64,000 nt of DNA, taken from NCBI RefSeq assembly GCF_001668675.1, contig NZ_LZKQ01000159.1, forward strand, positions 1-64,000, in the 5' to 3' direction. The position numbers were made by a program, and so were the translations under genes. Below are positions 7,627 to 15,498 of this stretch, one piece after another. A model generated the notes under the pieces. That model did no database searches. It was given only the letters and a program-made list of their open reading frames with translations, and was not told where the DNA came from. Source of the stretch: Mycobacterium asiaticum (GTDB lineage Bacteria; Actinomycetota; Actinomycetes; Mycobacteriales; Mycobacteriaceae). How positions within the stretch are numbered: the first letter of the stretch is position 1; the number at the start of each line of letters is the position of its first letter.

Positions 7627-8691
7627 TTGCTGCGGATCGCTTCGGTGCCGGGTTCCCACGTCTACGTGCGTCACCTTGCCGACCCCACCGCCGACTGCGT
7701 TATGCGACTCGATGACCCGGTACCGGCCGACGGCCGTACGGTGCCGGGGGGCTGGTGGCCGCCGCTGATGCTGGAGCCAGGGTGGGTGAGCGATCATCAC
7801 CAGGATTTCGACGTGTTCCACGTCCACTTCGGTTTCGACGCCACGGGCCCCGAGGTGTTGACCGAAGTGGTCCAGGAACTCAAGATGCACGACAAGCCGT
7901 TCGTGTACACGGTGCACGACCTGCGCAATCCGCATCACGGGGAGCCAGCGGCGCATATCGAGCAGCAGAACGTGCTGCTCGCCGCCGCGGACGAGCTGAT
8001 CACGCTGACGCCCGGTGCGGCACGGGAGATCTGGCGCCGGTGGCAGCGGCAGGCACGGGTGTTGCCGCACCCCCACGTCCTGGACAGGGACCGCATCGAG
8101 CGTCCCCGTCCGCACGACCGTCGCTTCGTGGTCGGCGTGCACGCAAAGAGTCTGCGCGCCAACATGGATCCATTGCCCGTGGTGACCGCGCTGACCGAGA
8201 TCACGTCGTCACTGCCGGGTGCGATCCTGCAGATCAATCTGCACGATGAAATCTTCGACCCGGCCAACTATTGGTTCTCCCCCGAGGCCGGCAAAGCCTT
8301 GTTGGACTTCGACCGCCACGCCCACGTCGACGTCCGAGTGCATCCGTATTTCTCCGACGACGAACTTTGGGATTATCTGGCTTCGCTGACGGTATCGGTG
8401 TTGCCGTACCGGTTCGGTACCCACTCCGGCTGGCTGGAGGCCTGTTTCGACCTGGGCACCGCGGTGGTGGTGCCGAGTTGCGGGTTCTATGGCGAGCAGC
8501 GACCCTGTCACGTGTTCGACCTCGGTGAGGATCACTTCGACGAGTTGTCCCTGGGTCGGGCGATTCGCGCGGCCCACGACCGTTGGGCCGCAGGACAATC
8601 CGGTCACCGGGCCCGGTGGCAGGACCGGCACGCCGAGCGTCGGCGACTGGCCGCTGCGCACCGCGAGATCTACCAGAGCGTTTTGGTATGA
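7627..8691 (+). CDS. Glycosyltransferase (GT-B fold), first of four
   Basis: A 354-residue putative glycosyltransferase. A VFHVHFGFD segment and VYTVHDLRNPHH resemble the N-terminal acceptor domain of GT4-type enzymes, and LTVSVLPYRFGTHSGWLEACFDLGTAVVVPS resembles the C-terminal nucleotide-sugar domain. There is no signal peptide, so it should be cytoplasmic. The reading frame is closed upstream by TGA at 7618-7620, so the TTG at 7627 after GGGGGTGA is the likely start. It overlaps the next gene by four bases (ATGA). Donor and acceptor are unknown. Confidence 0.72.
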   Translation: MLRIASVPGSHVYVRHLADPTADCVMRLDDPVPADGRTVPGGWWPPLMLEPGWVSDHHQDFDVFHVHFGFDATGPEVLTEVVQELKMHDKPFVYTVHDLRNPHHGEPAAHIEQQNVLLAAADELITLTPGAAREIWRRWQRQARVLPHPHVLDRDRIERPRPHDRRFVVGVHAKSLRANMDPLPVVTALTEITSSLPGAILQINLHDEIFDPANYWFSPEAGKALLDFDRHAHVDVRVHPYFSDDELWDYLASLTVSVLPYRFGTHSGWLEACFDLGTAVVVPSCGFYGEQRPCHVFDLGEDHFDELSLGRAIRAAHDRWAAGQSGHRARWQDRHAERRRLAAAHREIYQSVLV

Positions 8692-9776
8692 CGAATTCGC
8701 TGCGGGTGGCCGTGATTGCCTCGAATCGGTTCCCCATTCGGGAACCCTTCGCCGGTGGACTGGAGGCCCACGTCAGTCACCTGTCCCGCGCGCTGGCGTC
8801 CCGCGGGCATCGGGTATCGCTGTTCGCCGCACCCGGTTCCGATCTGGCCCCGGGTTGCGAAGGTCTGGCGGTGCGCTTCCTCGAACTGTCCGAGTCGGCG
8901 CGGCATGACATTTCGATGCCCGACGCGGTCTTCATGTCGGACCACCACGCCTACCTGTCGTTGATGCTCTGGCTGGCGGGACCTGGCGCCCGGCAGTTCG
9001 ACGTAATCCACAATCACAGCCTGCATTACCTGCCGGTGGCGATGGCTCCGGCCCTGTCCATCCCGATGCTGACCACCGTGCACACGCCGCCGACCCCTTG
9101 GCTGGAATCCGCGATCGACGCAGCCGCGGGCGAAGGCACCCGATTCAGCGCGGTGTCCCGGCACACCGCGGATGCCTGGCGGAAGGTGATCGACGACATG
9201 GCCGTGATCCCCAACGGAGTCGACACGCGCATGTGGCCGCTCGGGCCGGGTGGACGGGCTCTGGTCTGGTTTGGCCGAATCACCGCGGAAAAAGCGCCGC
9301 ATCTGGCGATTGCCGCGGCCCGGCAGGCGGACCGTCCGCTGGTTCTGGCCGGCCCCATCTCCGATGAAAGTTATTTCGCCGAGCGGATTGCGCCGCAACT
9401 GCACGGCAACATCACTTACGTCGGTCACCTCGAACATCAACGGCTGGCCCGCCTCGTAGGCGAGTCCTGCACAGCACTGGCGACACCGGCGTGGGACGAA
9501 CCGTACGGTCTGGTCGTCGCGGAAGCGATGTCATGTGGCACCCCGGTGGTGGCCTTCGCGCGCGGCGGGATCCCGGAGCTCATCGACGACGACTCGGGCC
9601 GATTGGTGCCTCCCGACGACATTGCCGCCATGGCGGCGGCGATCGACTCGACGGTCCGGCTGCCGCGAAACCGGGTGCGCGAGCGAGCCATCCGGCACTG
9701 CTCGGCTAGGGCCATGGTCACCGCGTATGCCGACCTGTACCAAAACATGATCAACGACGTTGCACTGCGGAACTGA
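8688..9776 (+). CDS. Glycosyltransferase family 4 protein, second of four
   Basis: A 362-residue GT4 enzyme. The N terminus has the glycine-rich acceptor loop EPFAGGLEAHV, then VIHNHSLHYLP, the domain linker IPNGVDTRMW, GRITAEKAPHLAI, and the donor-site EPYGLVVAEAMSCGTPVVA with the E-x7-E signature. These features match MshA/PimB-like retaining glycosyltransferases, but the sequence is clearly distinct from the mshA gene at 49.5-50.8 kb. It starts at ATG 8688 overlapping the previous stop and is followed directly by the next ATG. The product is unknown. Confidence 0.87.
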   Translation: MTNSLRVAVIASNRFPIREPFAGGLEAHVSHLSRALASRGHRVSLFAAPGSDLAPGCEGLAVRFLELSESARHDISMPDAVFMSDHHAYLSLMLWLAGPGARQFDVIHNHSLHYLPVAMAPALSIPMLTTVHTPPTPWLESAIDAAAGEGTRFSAVSRHTADAWRKVIDDMAVIPNGVDTRMWPLGPGGRALVWFGRITAEKAPHLAIAAARQADRPLVLAGPISDESYFAERIAPQLHGNITYVGHLEHQRLARLVGESCTALATPAWDEPYGLVVAEAMSCGTPVVAFARGGIPELIDDDSGRLVPPDDIAAMAAAIDSTVRLPRNRVRERAIRHCSARAMVTAYADLYQNMINDVALRN

Positions 9777-10766
9777 ATGATCGGCTATTACATCCACCAC
9801 CACGGCTTCGGCCATCTGGCCCGGGCCACCAGCGTCTGCGCCCAGCTGCGCAGGCCGGTCACGGCGCTTACCTCGCTGACCATCGAAGGCGCGCACCCGT
9901 TTTCAGCGATCGTCCAGTTACCCCGCGACGACCAGGCCGAAGAGGTGCGCGAACCCACCGCGCACGGTGCGCTGCATTGGGCGCCGCACCACGATTCGGG
10001 ATACACCGCCCGGATGAGCGCGATCGCCGATTGGGTCGCCGACGCGCAACCCGAAGTCGTGGTGGTCGACGTCTCGGTGGAGGTCGCGATGTTCGTCCGG
10101 TTGCTCGGCACACCGGTAGTCGTTGTAGCCCTGCCCGGCAAACGCACCGACGCACCGCATTTGCTGGTGCACCGGATCGCTGACCACATCCTCGCCGCAT
10201 GGCCGAAGGCGTTGTGCGTGCCCGCCTGGCTCAGGCAGTACGACGACAAGACGAGCTATGTCGGCGGTATCAGCCGATTCGAGGGTCGCCGGGCCGACCC
10301 GAAAACCATGGATGACGGGCGCGTGCTGGTGCTGGGCGGCACGGGTGGCGACTTCGGATCCGGTTGCGGCTCATCGGTTCCCGGCTGGACCTGGACGGCG
10401 TTGGGCGGCGGCAACGGTTCGTGGAAAGACGACCCGTGGCCGGAGATCCGCGCCGCCGACGTCGTCGTCACGCACGCGGGACAGAGCTGCGTTGCCGATG
10501 TCGCCGCGGCGCAACGCCCCGCCATCGTGATCCCCCAAGCCCGCCCGTTCGACGAGCAGCAAGCCACCGCTGTGATGCTACGGCGGCATCAGCTCGCCGT
10601 AGTGGCGCAAGACTGGCCGGACGAGCGCGCCTGGCCGGCGCTGCTGACACACGCCCGGGCCCGGAATCCGCAGCGGTGGCAACGCTGGCAGGTAGCCGGT
10701 GCCGCGCAGCGCGCCGCCGCAGCGATCGAATCGACGGCACTGCGGTGCAGGGCGCTCGCCCGGTGA
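9777..10766 (+). CDS. MurG/GT28-like glycosyltransferase, third of four
   Basis: A 329-residue protein beginning MIGYYIHHHGFGHLARA, the H-G-x-G-H type start of GT28/GT1-like enzymes that act on nucleotide sugars. The C-terminal half has VVVTHAGQSCVADVAAAQRPAIVIPQ, similar to the donor-binding region of MurG-like proteins. The TGA of the preceding gene and this ATG are adjacent (TGAATG), and the next gene overlaps by four bases, so it is co-translated with its neighbours. No membrane segment is evident. Activity is inferred from the fold. Confidence 0.7.
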   Translation: MIGYYIHHHGFGHLARATSVCAQLRRPVTALTSLTIEGAHPFSAIVQLPRDDQAEEVREPTAHGALHWAPHHDSGYTARMSAIADWVADAQPEVVVVDVSVEVAMFVRLLGTPVVVVALPGKRTDAPHLLVHRIADHILAAWPKALCVPAWLRQYDDKTSYVGGISRFEGRRADPKTMDDGRVLVLGGTGGDFGSGCGSSVPGWTWTALGGGNGSWKDDPWPEIRAADVVVTHAGQSCVADVAAAQRPAIVIPQARPFDEQQATAVMLRRHQLAVVAQDWPDERAWPALLTHARARNPQRWQRWQVAGAAQRAAAAIESTALRCRALAR

Positions 10767-11587
10767 AGACGGCCGCCGTCACCATCGCGCACGGCCGGGC
10801 CGCCCACTTGCGCCGCCAGCTCGAGGGGCTCGCCGCCGGAAGTGTGCAGCCGGACACCCATATCGTCGTCGCGCTGGGAGACAACACGATTGCCGGCGTC
10901 GTCGCTGACGCGGCCGCACCGGTAGAGGTGCTCGAATACCCGGCTGCCCACCCGCTGCCGCTGGCAGCGGGACGCAATGCCGGTGCCGCTGCGGCGTTGC
11001 GGAGGGGAGCCGACCTTGTGATCTTCCTTGACGTCGACTGCATCCCCGGCAGCAACCTCATCGAGCGGTACCGTAGCGCCGCCGACGAACACGGCGAGGC
11101 GCTACTGTGCGGACCGGTCACCTATCTGCCGCCGCCGGGGCCGATGGGTTACGTCGTCAAAGACCTGCACAACCAGCGTGATCCGCATCCGGCGCGGCCA
11201 GCCCCGACGCCCGGTACCGCCGTGGCCACGACGGACTACGCGCTGTTCTGGTCGCTGTCTTTCGCCGTGCACGCTCAGACATGGCGACGGATCGGCGGAT
11301 TCTGTGAGCAGTATCGCGGATACGGCGGCGAGGACACCGACTTTGCGCAATGCGCTGCGGCGCAGGGCGTCCCGATGTGCTGGGTGGGCGGAGCGGACGC
11401 CTTCCACCAATACCACCCGGTGACCGATCCGCCCGTCGACCACCTGGACGACATCGTGCGCAACGCCGCAATCTTCCATCGGCGCTGGGGCTGGTGGCCC
11501 ATGGGTGGCTGGCTGAGCGCATTCGAGTCCGAAGGACTGATCAGCCGCGATGCCGACGGGCGCCCCCGCCGGGTGGAAGTCACCTAG
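10763..11587 (+). CDS. Glycosyltransferase family 2 protein, fourth of four
   Basis: A 274-residue GT-A enzyme. The metal-binding DxD is in VIFLDVDCIPGSN, and the C-terminal WRRIGGFCEQYRGYGGEDTD motif is the galactosyltransferase-type acceptor segment. The GTG start at 10763 forms GTGA with the previous stop; upstream in-frame codons would only create a long overlap with the third gene. The gene ends six bases before the convergent FAD/Rieske gene. Four different transferases in one overlapping operon imply assembly of a defined oligosaccharide or glycolipid head group; its identity cannot be read here. Confidence 0.85.
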   Translation: MKTAAVTIAHGRAAHLRRQLEGLAAGSVQPDTHIVVALGDNTIAGVVADAAAPVEVLEYPAAHPLPLAAGRNAGAAAALRRGADLVIFLDVDCIPGSNLIERYRSAADEHGEALLCGPVTYLPPPGPMGYVVKDLHNQRDPHPARPAPTPGTAVATTDYALFWSLSFAVHAQTWRRIGGFCEQYRGYGGEDTDFAQCAAAQGVPMCWVGGADAFHQYHPVTDPPVDHLDDIVRNAAIFHRRWGWWPMGGWLSAFESEGLISRDADGRPRRVEVT

Positions 11588-11593
11588 TCCAGG

Positions 11594-13129
11594 TCACTTG
11601 GTCCGGGTCAGATCCGTGGTCGCGGGTCCCTCGAGCAGCGTGCCGTCCGGCGCGAATCGGGATGCGTGCAACGGGCATTCCCATGCCTTGTCCGCGTCGT
11701 TCCAATTCACGATGCCGCCCAGGTGGGTGCACACCGGAGAGACCTTGTGCTCGACCCCGTCGACCACGCAGCGGGCCTGCAGATTCCACGGCGGGCCACT
11801 GACCACACCGCCCTCGTCCTTCTTCGGTTCCGGCCGCCCGATCCGGGTTGCCGGCGTGACCCAGCCCTTCGCCAGGTTGAAGCCCACCTCGAGGTTGGCC
11901 GACAGCGCGGTGGTGATGCCGGACAGCTCGTGCGGACTCCAACTGGCGAACGCGTCGGCCCAATCCATCCGGCCGCCGAGGATGCGACTGGACAGCGCCA
12001 ATGCCGCGGCGGGGCCGTTGGTCATTCCCCACTTGTTGAAACCCGTTGCCACGAAGATCTTTTCGTTGTTCGGCAGAATCGGTCCCACGTACGGCAGCTG
12101 GTCGATCGGCGTGTAGTCCTGCGCCGACCAGTAATGGGTCTGCACCGCACCCGGATAGTGCTTGCGCGTCCACTTGTCCAGTTCGTCCAGCGCTATCGTG
12201 GGACTCTTCTTGCGGCCCACCGTGTGCCCCGCGCCGCCCACTATCAGCAGCTCGCCGTCAGCGGTGGGCGCGTAGCGGACCGAGCGGGTCGGCGAGTCGG
12301 TGGAGATCATCATCGGCCGGGTGATCTCGCCCGGCACTTTGTAGGCCATGCAATAGGACCGGCTGGGCTTCAGCCGGGCGAAATAGCCGCCGCGGTCCAG
12401 GATTGGGATGCCGGTCGCGAGCACCAATTGCCGGGTGAACACGTCGGCGTCCGCCTCGGTGCCCTCGTCGGTCTGCTCGCCCCCGCCGGTGTTGACGTGC
12501 AGCCGCAGACCGTCGCCCTCGCTCGAAACTTTGCGCACCCGAGCACCTTCGACGAGTCGCCCGCCGCGGTCGAGCAGCTCCACGACCAGGCTGTCGAGGA
12601 ATGGGAGCGGGTCGAACTGCGCCTGGTTGGGCAGGCGCACCCCGCCGTGGTAGGGAAACGGCACGTCGGCGCGGTCATCCCAGGTGACCGGGAGCCCGAC
12701 GGCACTGCAGGCCAGCCACTCCGCGCGTGCCGAGGGCACGCCGCGGGCCGATTGCGCGTAGGTGTAGGCGTCTTCGCGTTGCACGTCGATGCCGTGCTCA
12801 TCGCAGTGGCGCAGTACCCAGTCCATGCCCTCGCGATTCCCCTGCACGTAGGCCTGCGCGGTGCCACGGCCGTGGCGGGTGATGATCTTGCTCAAGTGGG
12901 TGCTCTGCAACAGGCTGAGCTTGGCGGTGGTGTTACCGCTGGCGCCCGCGGCTACGGTACGGGCCTCCAAAACCAACACATCCTTGCCCGCCCTGGCCAG
13001 CAGCACCGCGGTGATCAAACCGGTGATGCCGGCTCCCACGACGACGACATCGGCCGAGCCCCCAAGATTCTGGGAGGTTCGGTCGGCCCACGAGACCGAG
13101 CCGCGATTATCAAGCCATAGAGACACCAT
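11594..13129 (-). CDS. FAD-dependent oxidoreductase with C-terminal Rieske domain
   Basis: A 511-residue fusion. The N-terminal part is a DAO-type flavoprotein with VVVVGAGITGLITAVLLARAG at about residues 28-48 and ATGFNKWGMTNGP near the C-terminal FAD contact. The last 60 residues form a Rieske [2Fe-2S] site with Cys467 and His469 (CTHLGG) and Cys485 and His488 (CPLHASRF). Such fusions probably pass electrons from a reduced substrate through the flavin to the cluster. A SigF-like promoter lies almost at the start codon. It is convergent with the glycosyltransferase operon and divergent from the small secreted protein. The substrate is unknown. Confidence 0.87.
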   Translation of the reverse strand: MVSLWLDNRGSVSWADRTSQNLGGSADVVVVGAGITGLITAVLLARAGKDVLVLEARTVAAGASGNTTAKLSLLQSTHLSKIITRHGRGTAQAYVQGNREGMDWVLRHCDEHGIDVQREDAYTYAQSARGVPSARAEWLACSAVGLPVTWDDRADVPFPYHGGVRLPNQAQFDPLPFLDSLVVELLDRGGRLVEGARVRKVSSEGDGLRLHVNTGGGEQTDEGTEADADVFTRQLVLATGIPILDRGGYFARLKPSRSYCMAYKVPGEITRPMMISTDSPTRSVRYAPTADGELLIVGGAGHTVGRKKSPTIALDELDKWTRKHYPGAVQTHYWSAQDYTPIDQLPYVGPILPNNEKIFVATGFNKWGMTNGPAAALALSSRILGGRMDWADAFASWSPHELSGITTALSANLEVGFNLAKGWVTPATRIGRPEPKKDEGGVVSGPPWNLQARCVVDGVEHKVSPVCTHLGGIVNWNDADKAWECPLHASRFAPDGTLLEGPATTDLTRTK

Positions 13130-13139
13130 GGCGGTTCTG

Positions 13140-13165
13140 GTACCCCGGCCCGCCCTGGCGGAAAC
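13140..13165 (-). promoter_or_regulatory. SigF-like promoter for the FAD/Rieske gene
   Basis: On the minus strand GTTT (13165-13162) and GGGTAC (13145-13140) are separated by 16 nt. The predicted transcript would begin only about four bases before the ATG at 13129, so the message would be nearly leaderless, which is common in mycobacteria. Confidence 0.4.
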
Positions 13166-13268
13166 AGCCGACGGCCCGATTTACTTCGCATAACGACAAG
13201 GTATTTCGCAGCGCGTCGGCTGCGCGGCGAATCGAGTATCCGTTATGTGAAGCACTGGTTTTCACAAT

Positions 13269-13293
13269 GTTTCATGTGCAATCTCGGGGGTAT
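13269..13293 (+). promoter_or_regulatory. SigF-type promoter for the WGxxG-anchor protein
   Basis: GTTT (13269-13272) and a perfect GGGTAT (13288-13293) are separated by 15 nt. Predicted start near 13300 gives a leader of about 100 bases before the ATG at 13400. Confidence 0.6.
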
Positions 13294-13399
13294 CAATTCG
13301 ATCGCGACGCCGGAGTTTTCTGCTCCACGTCGACGGATCAGAGAACTCTGGTTCGAATCCGGTTCCGGTCGTTCACGATCGAAAAAGGAGTACTCAATA

Positions 13400-13666
13400 A
13401 TGCGTACCGCAATTGCCACCCTTTGCGCCGCCTCGGCACTCACCTTCGGTGGAGCAGGCATCGCCAATGCCACCGTCGACCACGCGCCGGTCCCGTCATC
13501 GACGACAACCACCGTGGCCGAGCCCGAGAACACCAACAAGGAAAGCGACAACTCGGGCCTGTGGGGCCTGGCCGGCTTGCTCGGCCTCGCCGGACTCGCC
13601 GGACTGAAGCGTCGCCGGGACAACAACGTCGTTGACCCCGCCGCGGGCCGTCGGCCGACTGTCTAA
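13400..13666 (+). CDS. Small secreted protein with WGxxG-type C-terminal membrane anchor
   Basis: An 88-residue protein with three visible parts. Residues 1-24 are a signal peptide (cleavage likely after GIANA). Residues 25-52 are a polar Thr/Pro/Glu/Asn linker. The segment beginning SGLWGLAGLLGL (Trp55) is a short Gly/Leu-rich membrane segment followed by the basic stop Lys70-Arg73. This layout resembles WGxxGxxG C-terminal sorting or anchoring segments seen in other bacteria. The ATG at 13400 follows AAAAAGGAG; a longer in-frame reading from 13247 would run through the promoter and is rejected. Function unknown. It sits between redox genes and shares their promoter type. Confidence 0.75.
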   Translation: MRTAIATLCAASALTFGGAGIANATVDHAPVPSSTTTTVAEPENTNKESDNSGLWGLAGLLGLAGLAGLKRRRDNNVVDPAAGRRPTV

Positions 13667-13681
13667 TCCTTGACACGGACA

Positions 13682-13722
13682 CGCCTCCGTCAGCGCCCGC
13701 GCTGATGGAGGCGTTGTTCTTT
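13682..13722 (+). terminator. Hairpin terminator between WGxxG protein and hemerythrin genes
   Basis: CGCCTCCGTCAGCGC pairs with GCGCTGATGGAGGCG (13682-13713, a 14-bp stem with one G-T pair), followed by TTGTTCTTT. This fits an intrinsic terminator for the small-protein gene that ends at 13666. Confidence 0.75.
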
Positions 13723-13772
13723 GCTGAATCTTTCGGCGCCGCTGCGCTTCTGCGCCTTCTGCGTGCTGCGCT

Positions 13773-13798
13773 GTTTTCGGTCGATCTGTCGCGGGTAC
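13773..13798 (+). promoter_or_regulatory. SigF-like promoter for the hemerythrin gene
   Basis: GTTT (13773-13776) and GGGTAC (13793-13798) are separated by 16 nt. The predicted transcript starts near 13805, about 25 bases before the ATG at 13831. Confidence 0.5.
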
Positions 13799-13830
13799 TT
13801 CGGGCGCATCCAGGTTAGGGAGGCCATCAC

Positions 13831-14415
13831 ATGGACGCATTGACATTTCTGCGCGCAGATCACAAGAGCGTGTTGGGCATGCTGGAAGTGCTGGACGGAG
13901 CACCGGAAGGCACCGGCGCGCAACTCAGCGGCCTGGAAACGATGGTGAACAACCTCATCATCGCCGAATCGCAACACGAGGCGATCGAAGAGCAGTTCTT
14001 CTGGCCCGCGGTACGGCGTGCCCTTGACGACGGCGATGAACTGGCCGATCACGCCATCGCGCAGGAGGAAGCCGGAAAGAAGCTGCTGCAGCGGCTCGAG
14101 GATGGTCGCCCGGGCGAGCCGGGCTACCACGAGGCGCTCAAGCAATTCGTGATAGCCGGTCGCGAGCACATCATGTTCGAACAAGACGTTGTGTGGCCCC
14201 GGTTCGCCGCGGCGGTCGATCACGACGAGCTCGAGGTCATCGGCAGGCGGCTGGAAACCGCGAAAAAGGTTGCGCCGACGCGCCCGCACCCGAACACACC
14301 GTCGGACTCCATCACTCAGAAGACGATGGGGATGGGTGCTGCGGTGGTTGACCTGGTGCGCGATGTGGCGACCGGGCGGGAGGCTGACAACCCGCCGGAC
14401 CCGCAGATTCACTGA
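13831..14415 (+). CDS. Hemerythrin-like (HHE domain) protein
   Basis: A 194-residue cytoplasmic protein with a hemerythrin HHE fold, expected to bind a non-haem di-iron centre that reacts with oxygen, peroxide or NO. Candidate ligands are His11 (ADHK), His49 and Glu53 (SQHEAIEEQFFWP), His74 (DHAIAQEE) and His113 and Glu117 (GREHIMFEQDVVWP). The last 50 residues are a polar tail not needed for the fold. The ATG at 13831 is preceded by AGGGAGG. Mycobacterial hemerythrins of this type have been linked to peroxide and SigF-dependent responses, which agrees with the promoter upstream and the neighbouring catalase. Confidence 0.88.
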   Translation: MDALTFLRADHKSVLGMLEVLDGAPEGTGAQLSGLETMVNNLIIAESQHEAIEEQFFWPAVRRALDDGDELADHAIAQEEAGKKLLQRLEDGRPGEPGYHEALKQFVIAGREHIMFEQDVVWPRFAAAVDHDELEVIGRRLETAKKVAPTRPHPNTPSDSITQKTMGMGAAVVDLVRDVATGREADNPPDPQIH

Positions 14416-14441
14416 CGCCGACGCGCACGTCAGCACAAACA

Positions 14442-14480
14442 AAGGCCTGGCGGCCCCTGCACTGGGAACCGCCAGGCCTT
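14442..14480. terminator. Bidirectional terminator between convergent hemerythrin and catalase genes
   Basis: AAGGCCTGGCGG (14442-14453) pairs perfectly with CCGCCAGGCCTT (14469-14480) around a 15-base loop. It lies in the 81-base gap between two converging genes and can serve both. Confidence 0.75.
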
Positions 14481-14496
14481 CGTCCTGCCGAACGGT

Positions 14497-15390
14497 CTAG
14501 GTGGTCGGCATCCGCTGCTCGTGCGTGAACGGCTTCTCGTCCGGAACCGCAGGCGAGCCTTCGGGATTGGTGTCGGCGCCCTTGTTCTTCCGGATGGCGC
14601 TACCCAGCCACTCCTCCGTCGGCTTCTCCACGTACTCCCATTCGATGCCCTCCGGCCACGGACCCTGACCCTGGTTCCACGGGCCGCGCACCGAGTCGCC
14701 ACCGTTGGACATGTTGAAGGCCACGTTCTGGAACCGCGAGTCACCCGAAAGGGTCCCCGGCGGGAAGTTCACCGGCAGCTCGTTAAGGGCGGCGGTGAAC
14801 TGCTGGTAGTGCGCGACCTCGCGAGTCATCAGGAATGTCAACGTATCCTGCACACCCGGGTCATCGGTGAACTGCTTGAGGTATTCGTAGACGATCTTCG
14901 CCCGCGACTCGGCGGCCAGGTTGTTGCGAAGGTCGACCGTCGGGTCACCGTTGGCGTCGATGAACGCACCCGTCCAGTTGTTGCCGGCGGAGTCTTTCGC
15001 GTCCGGCCCGCCGCCGCTGAGCACCAAGAACATCGGGTTCACCGACACCTGGTGGATGGCCTGCTCCCGACCATCCTTGCTGGCCACCGCGGGCATCCAA
15101 TCGCACCGCTCGTTGGCCAGTTTCAGATCGTCGTTCAATCCATCCAGCAGCATGGTGATCATCGATCCGACCATTTCCAGATGGCTCAATTCCTCCGTGG
15201 CGATATCCATGAAGAGGTCGTACATCTTGGGATTCTTCTCCCGCAGAACGAAAGCCTGAATGAAATACTGCAGGGCGGCGGTCAGCTCTCCATTGGCTCC
15301 ACCGAACTGCTCCATCAACAATGACGCGAACCGCGGATCCGGCTGGCTGACGCGCACCTCGAACTGCAAATCTTTATTGTGCACAAACAT
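14497..15390 (-). CDS. Manganese catalase
   Basis: A 297-residue di-manganese catalase that disproportionates hydrogen peroxide. The ferritin-like ligand set is visible: Glu35 (NGELTAAL), Glu67 and His70 (TEELSHLEM), Glu161 (AAESRAK) and His194 (REVAHYQQF). The length is typical for the family. A SigF-type promoter is found about 55 bases upstream on the same strand. M. tuberculosis is generally described as relying on KatG and lacks an obvious copy at this site, so this looks like an accessory stress gene. It is convergent with the hemerythrin gene. Confidence 0.93.
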   Translation of the reverse strand: MFVHNKDLQFEVRVSQPDPRFASLLMEQFGGANGELTAALQYFIQAFVLREKNPKMYDLFMDIATEELSHLEMVGSMITMLLDGLNDDLKLANERCDWMPAVASKDGREQAIHQVSVNPMFLVLSGGGPDAKDSAGNNWTGAFIDANGDPTVDLRNNLAAESRAKIVYEYLKQFTDDPGVQDTLTFLMTREVAHYQQFTAALNELPVNFPPGTLSGDSRFQNVAFNMSNGGDSVRGPWNQGQGPWPEGIEWEYVEKPTEEWLGSAIRKNKGADTNPEGSPAVPDEKPFTHEQRMPTT

Positions 15391-15443
15391 TTATTTCTCC
15401 CAGGGCTGTTAACACCGTGTCTTCCTCGACCCGATTCGCCCGA

Positions 15444-15468
15444 TTACCCGTACTGCGGCGGTCCAAAC
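15444..15468 (-). promoter_or_regulatory. SigF-type promoter for the manganese catalase
   Basis: On the minus strand GTTT (15468-15465) and GGGTAA (15449-15444) are separated by 15 nt. The predicted transcript begins near 15437, giving a leader of about 47 bases. Confidence 0.55.
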
Positions 15469-15498
15469 GGGATCCGCCGCAAATCCACCGCCCCGCGG

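Noticed and set aside
13340..13370. tRNA-like T-arm (GGTTCGAATCC at 13350-13360)
   Set aside because: Only a partial T-stem pairs, and no matching acceptor, D-arm or anticodon arm is found upstream. It is probably a chance palindrome in the leader of the small secreted protein.
13247..13399. Longer start for the WGxxG-anchor protein
   Set aside because: It would place 51 polar residues before a good signal peptide and translate through the SigF-type promoter.
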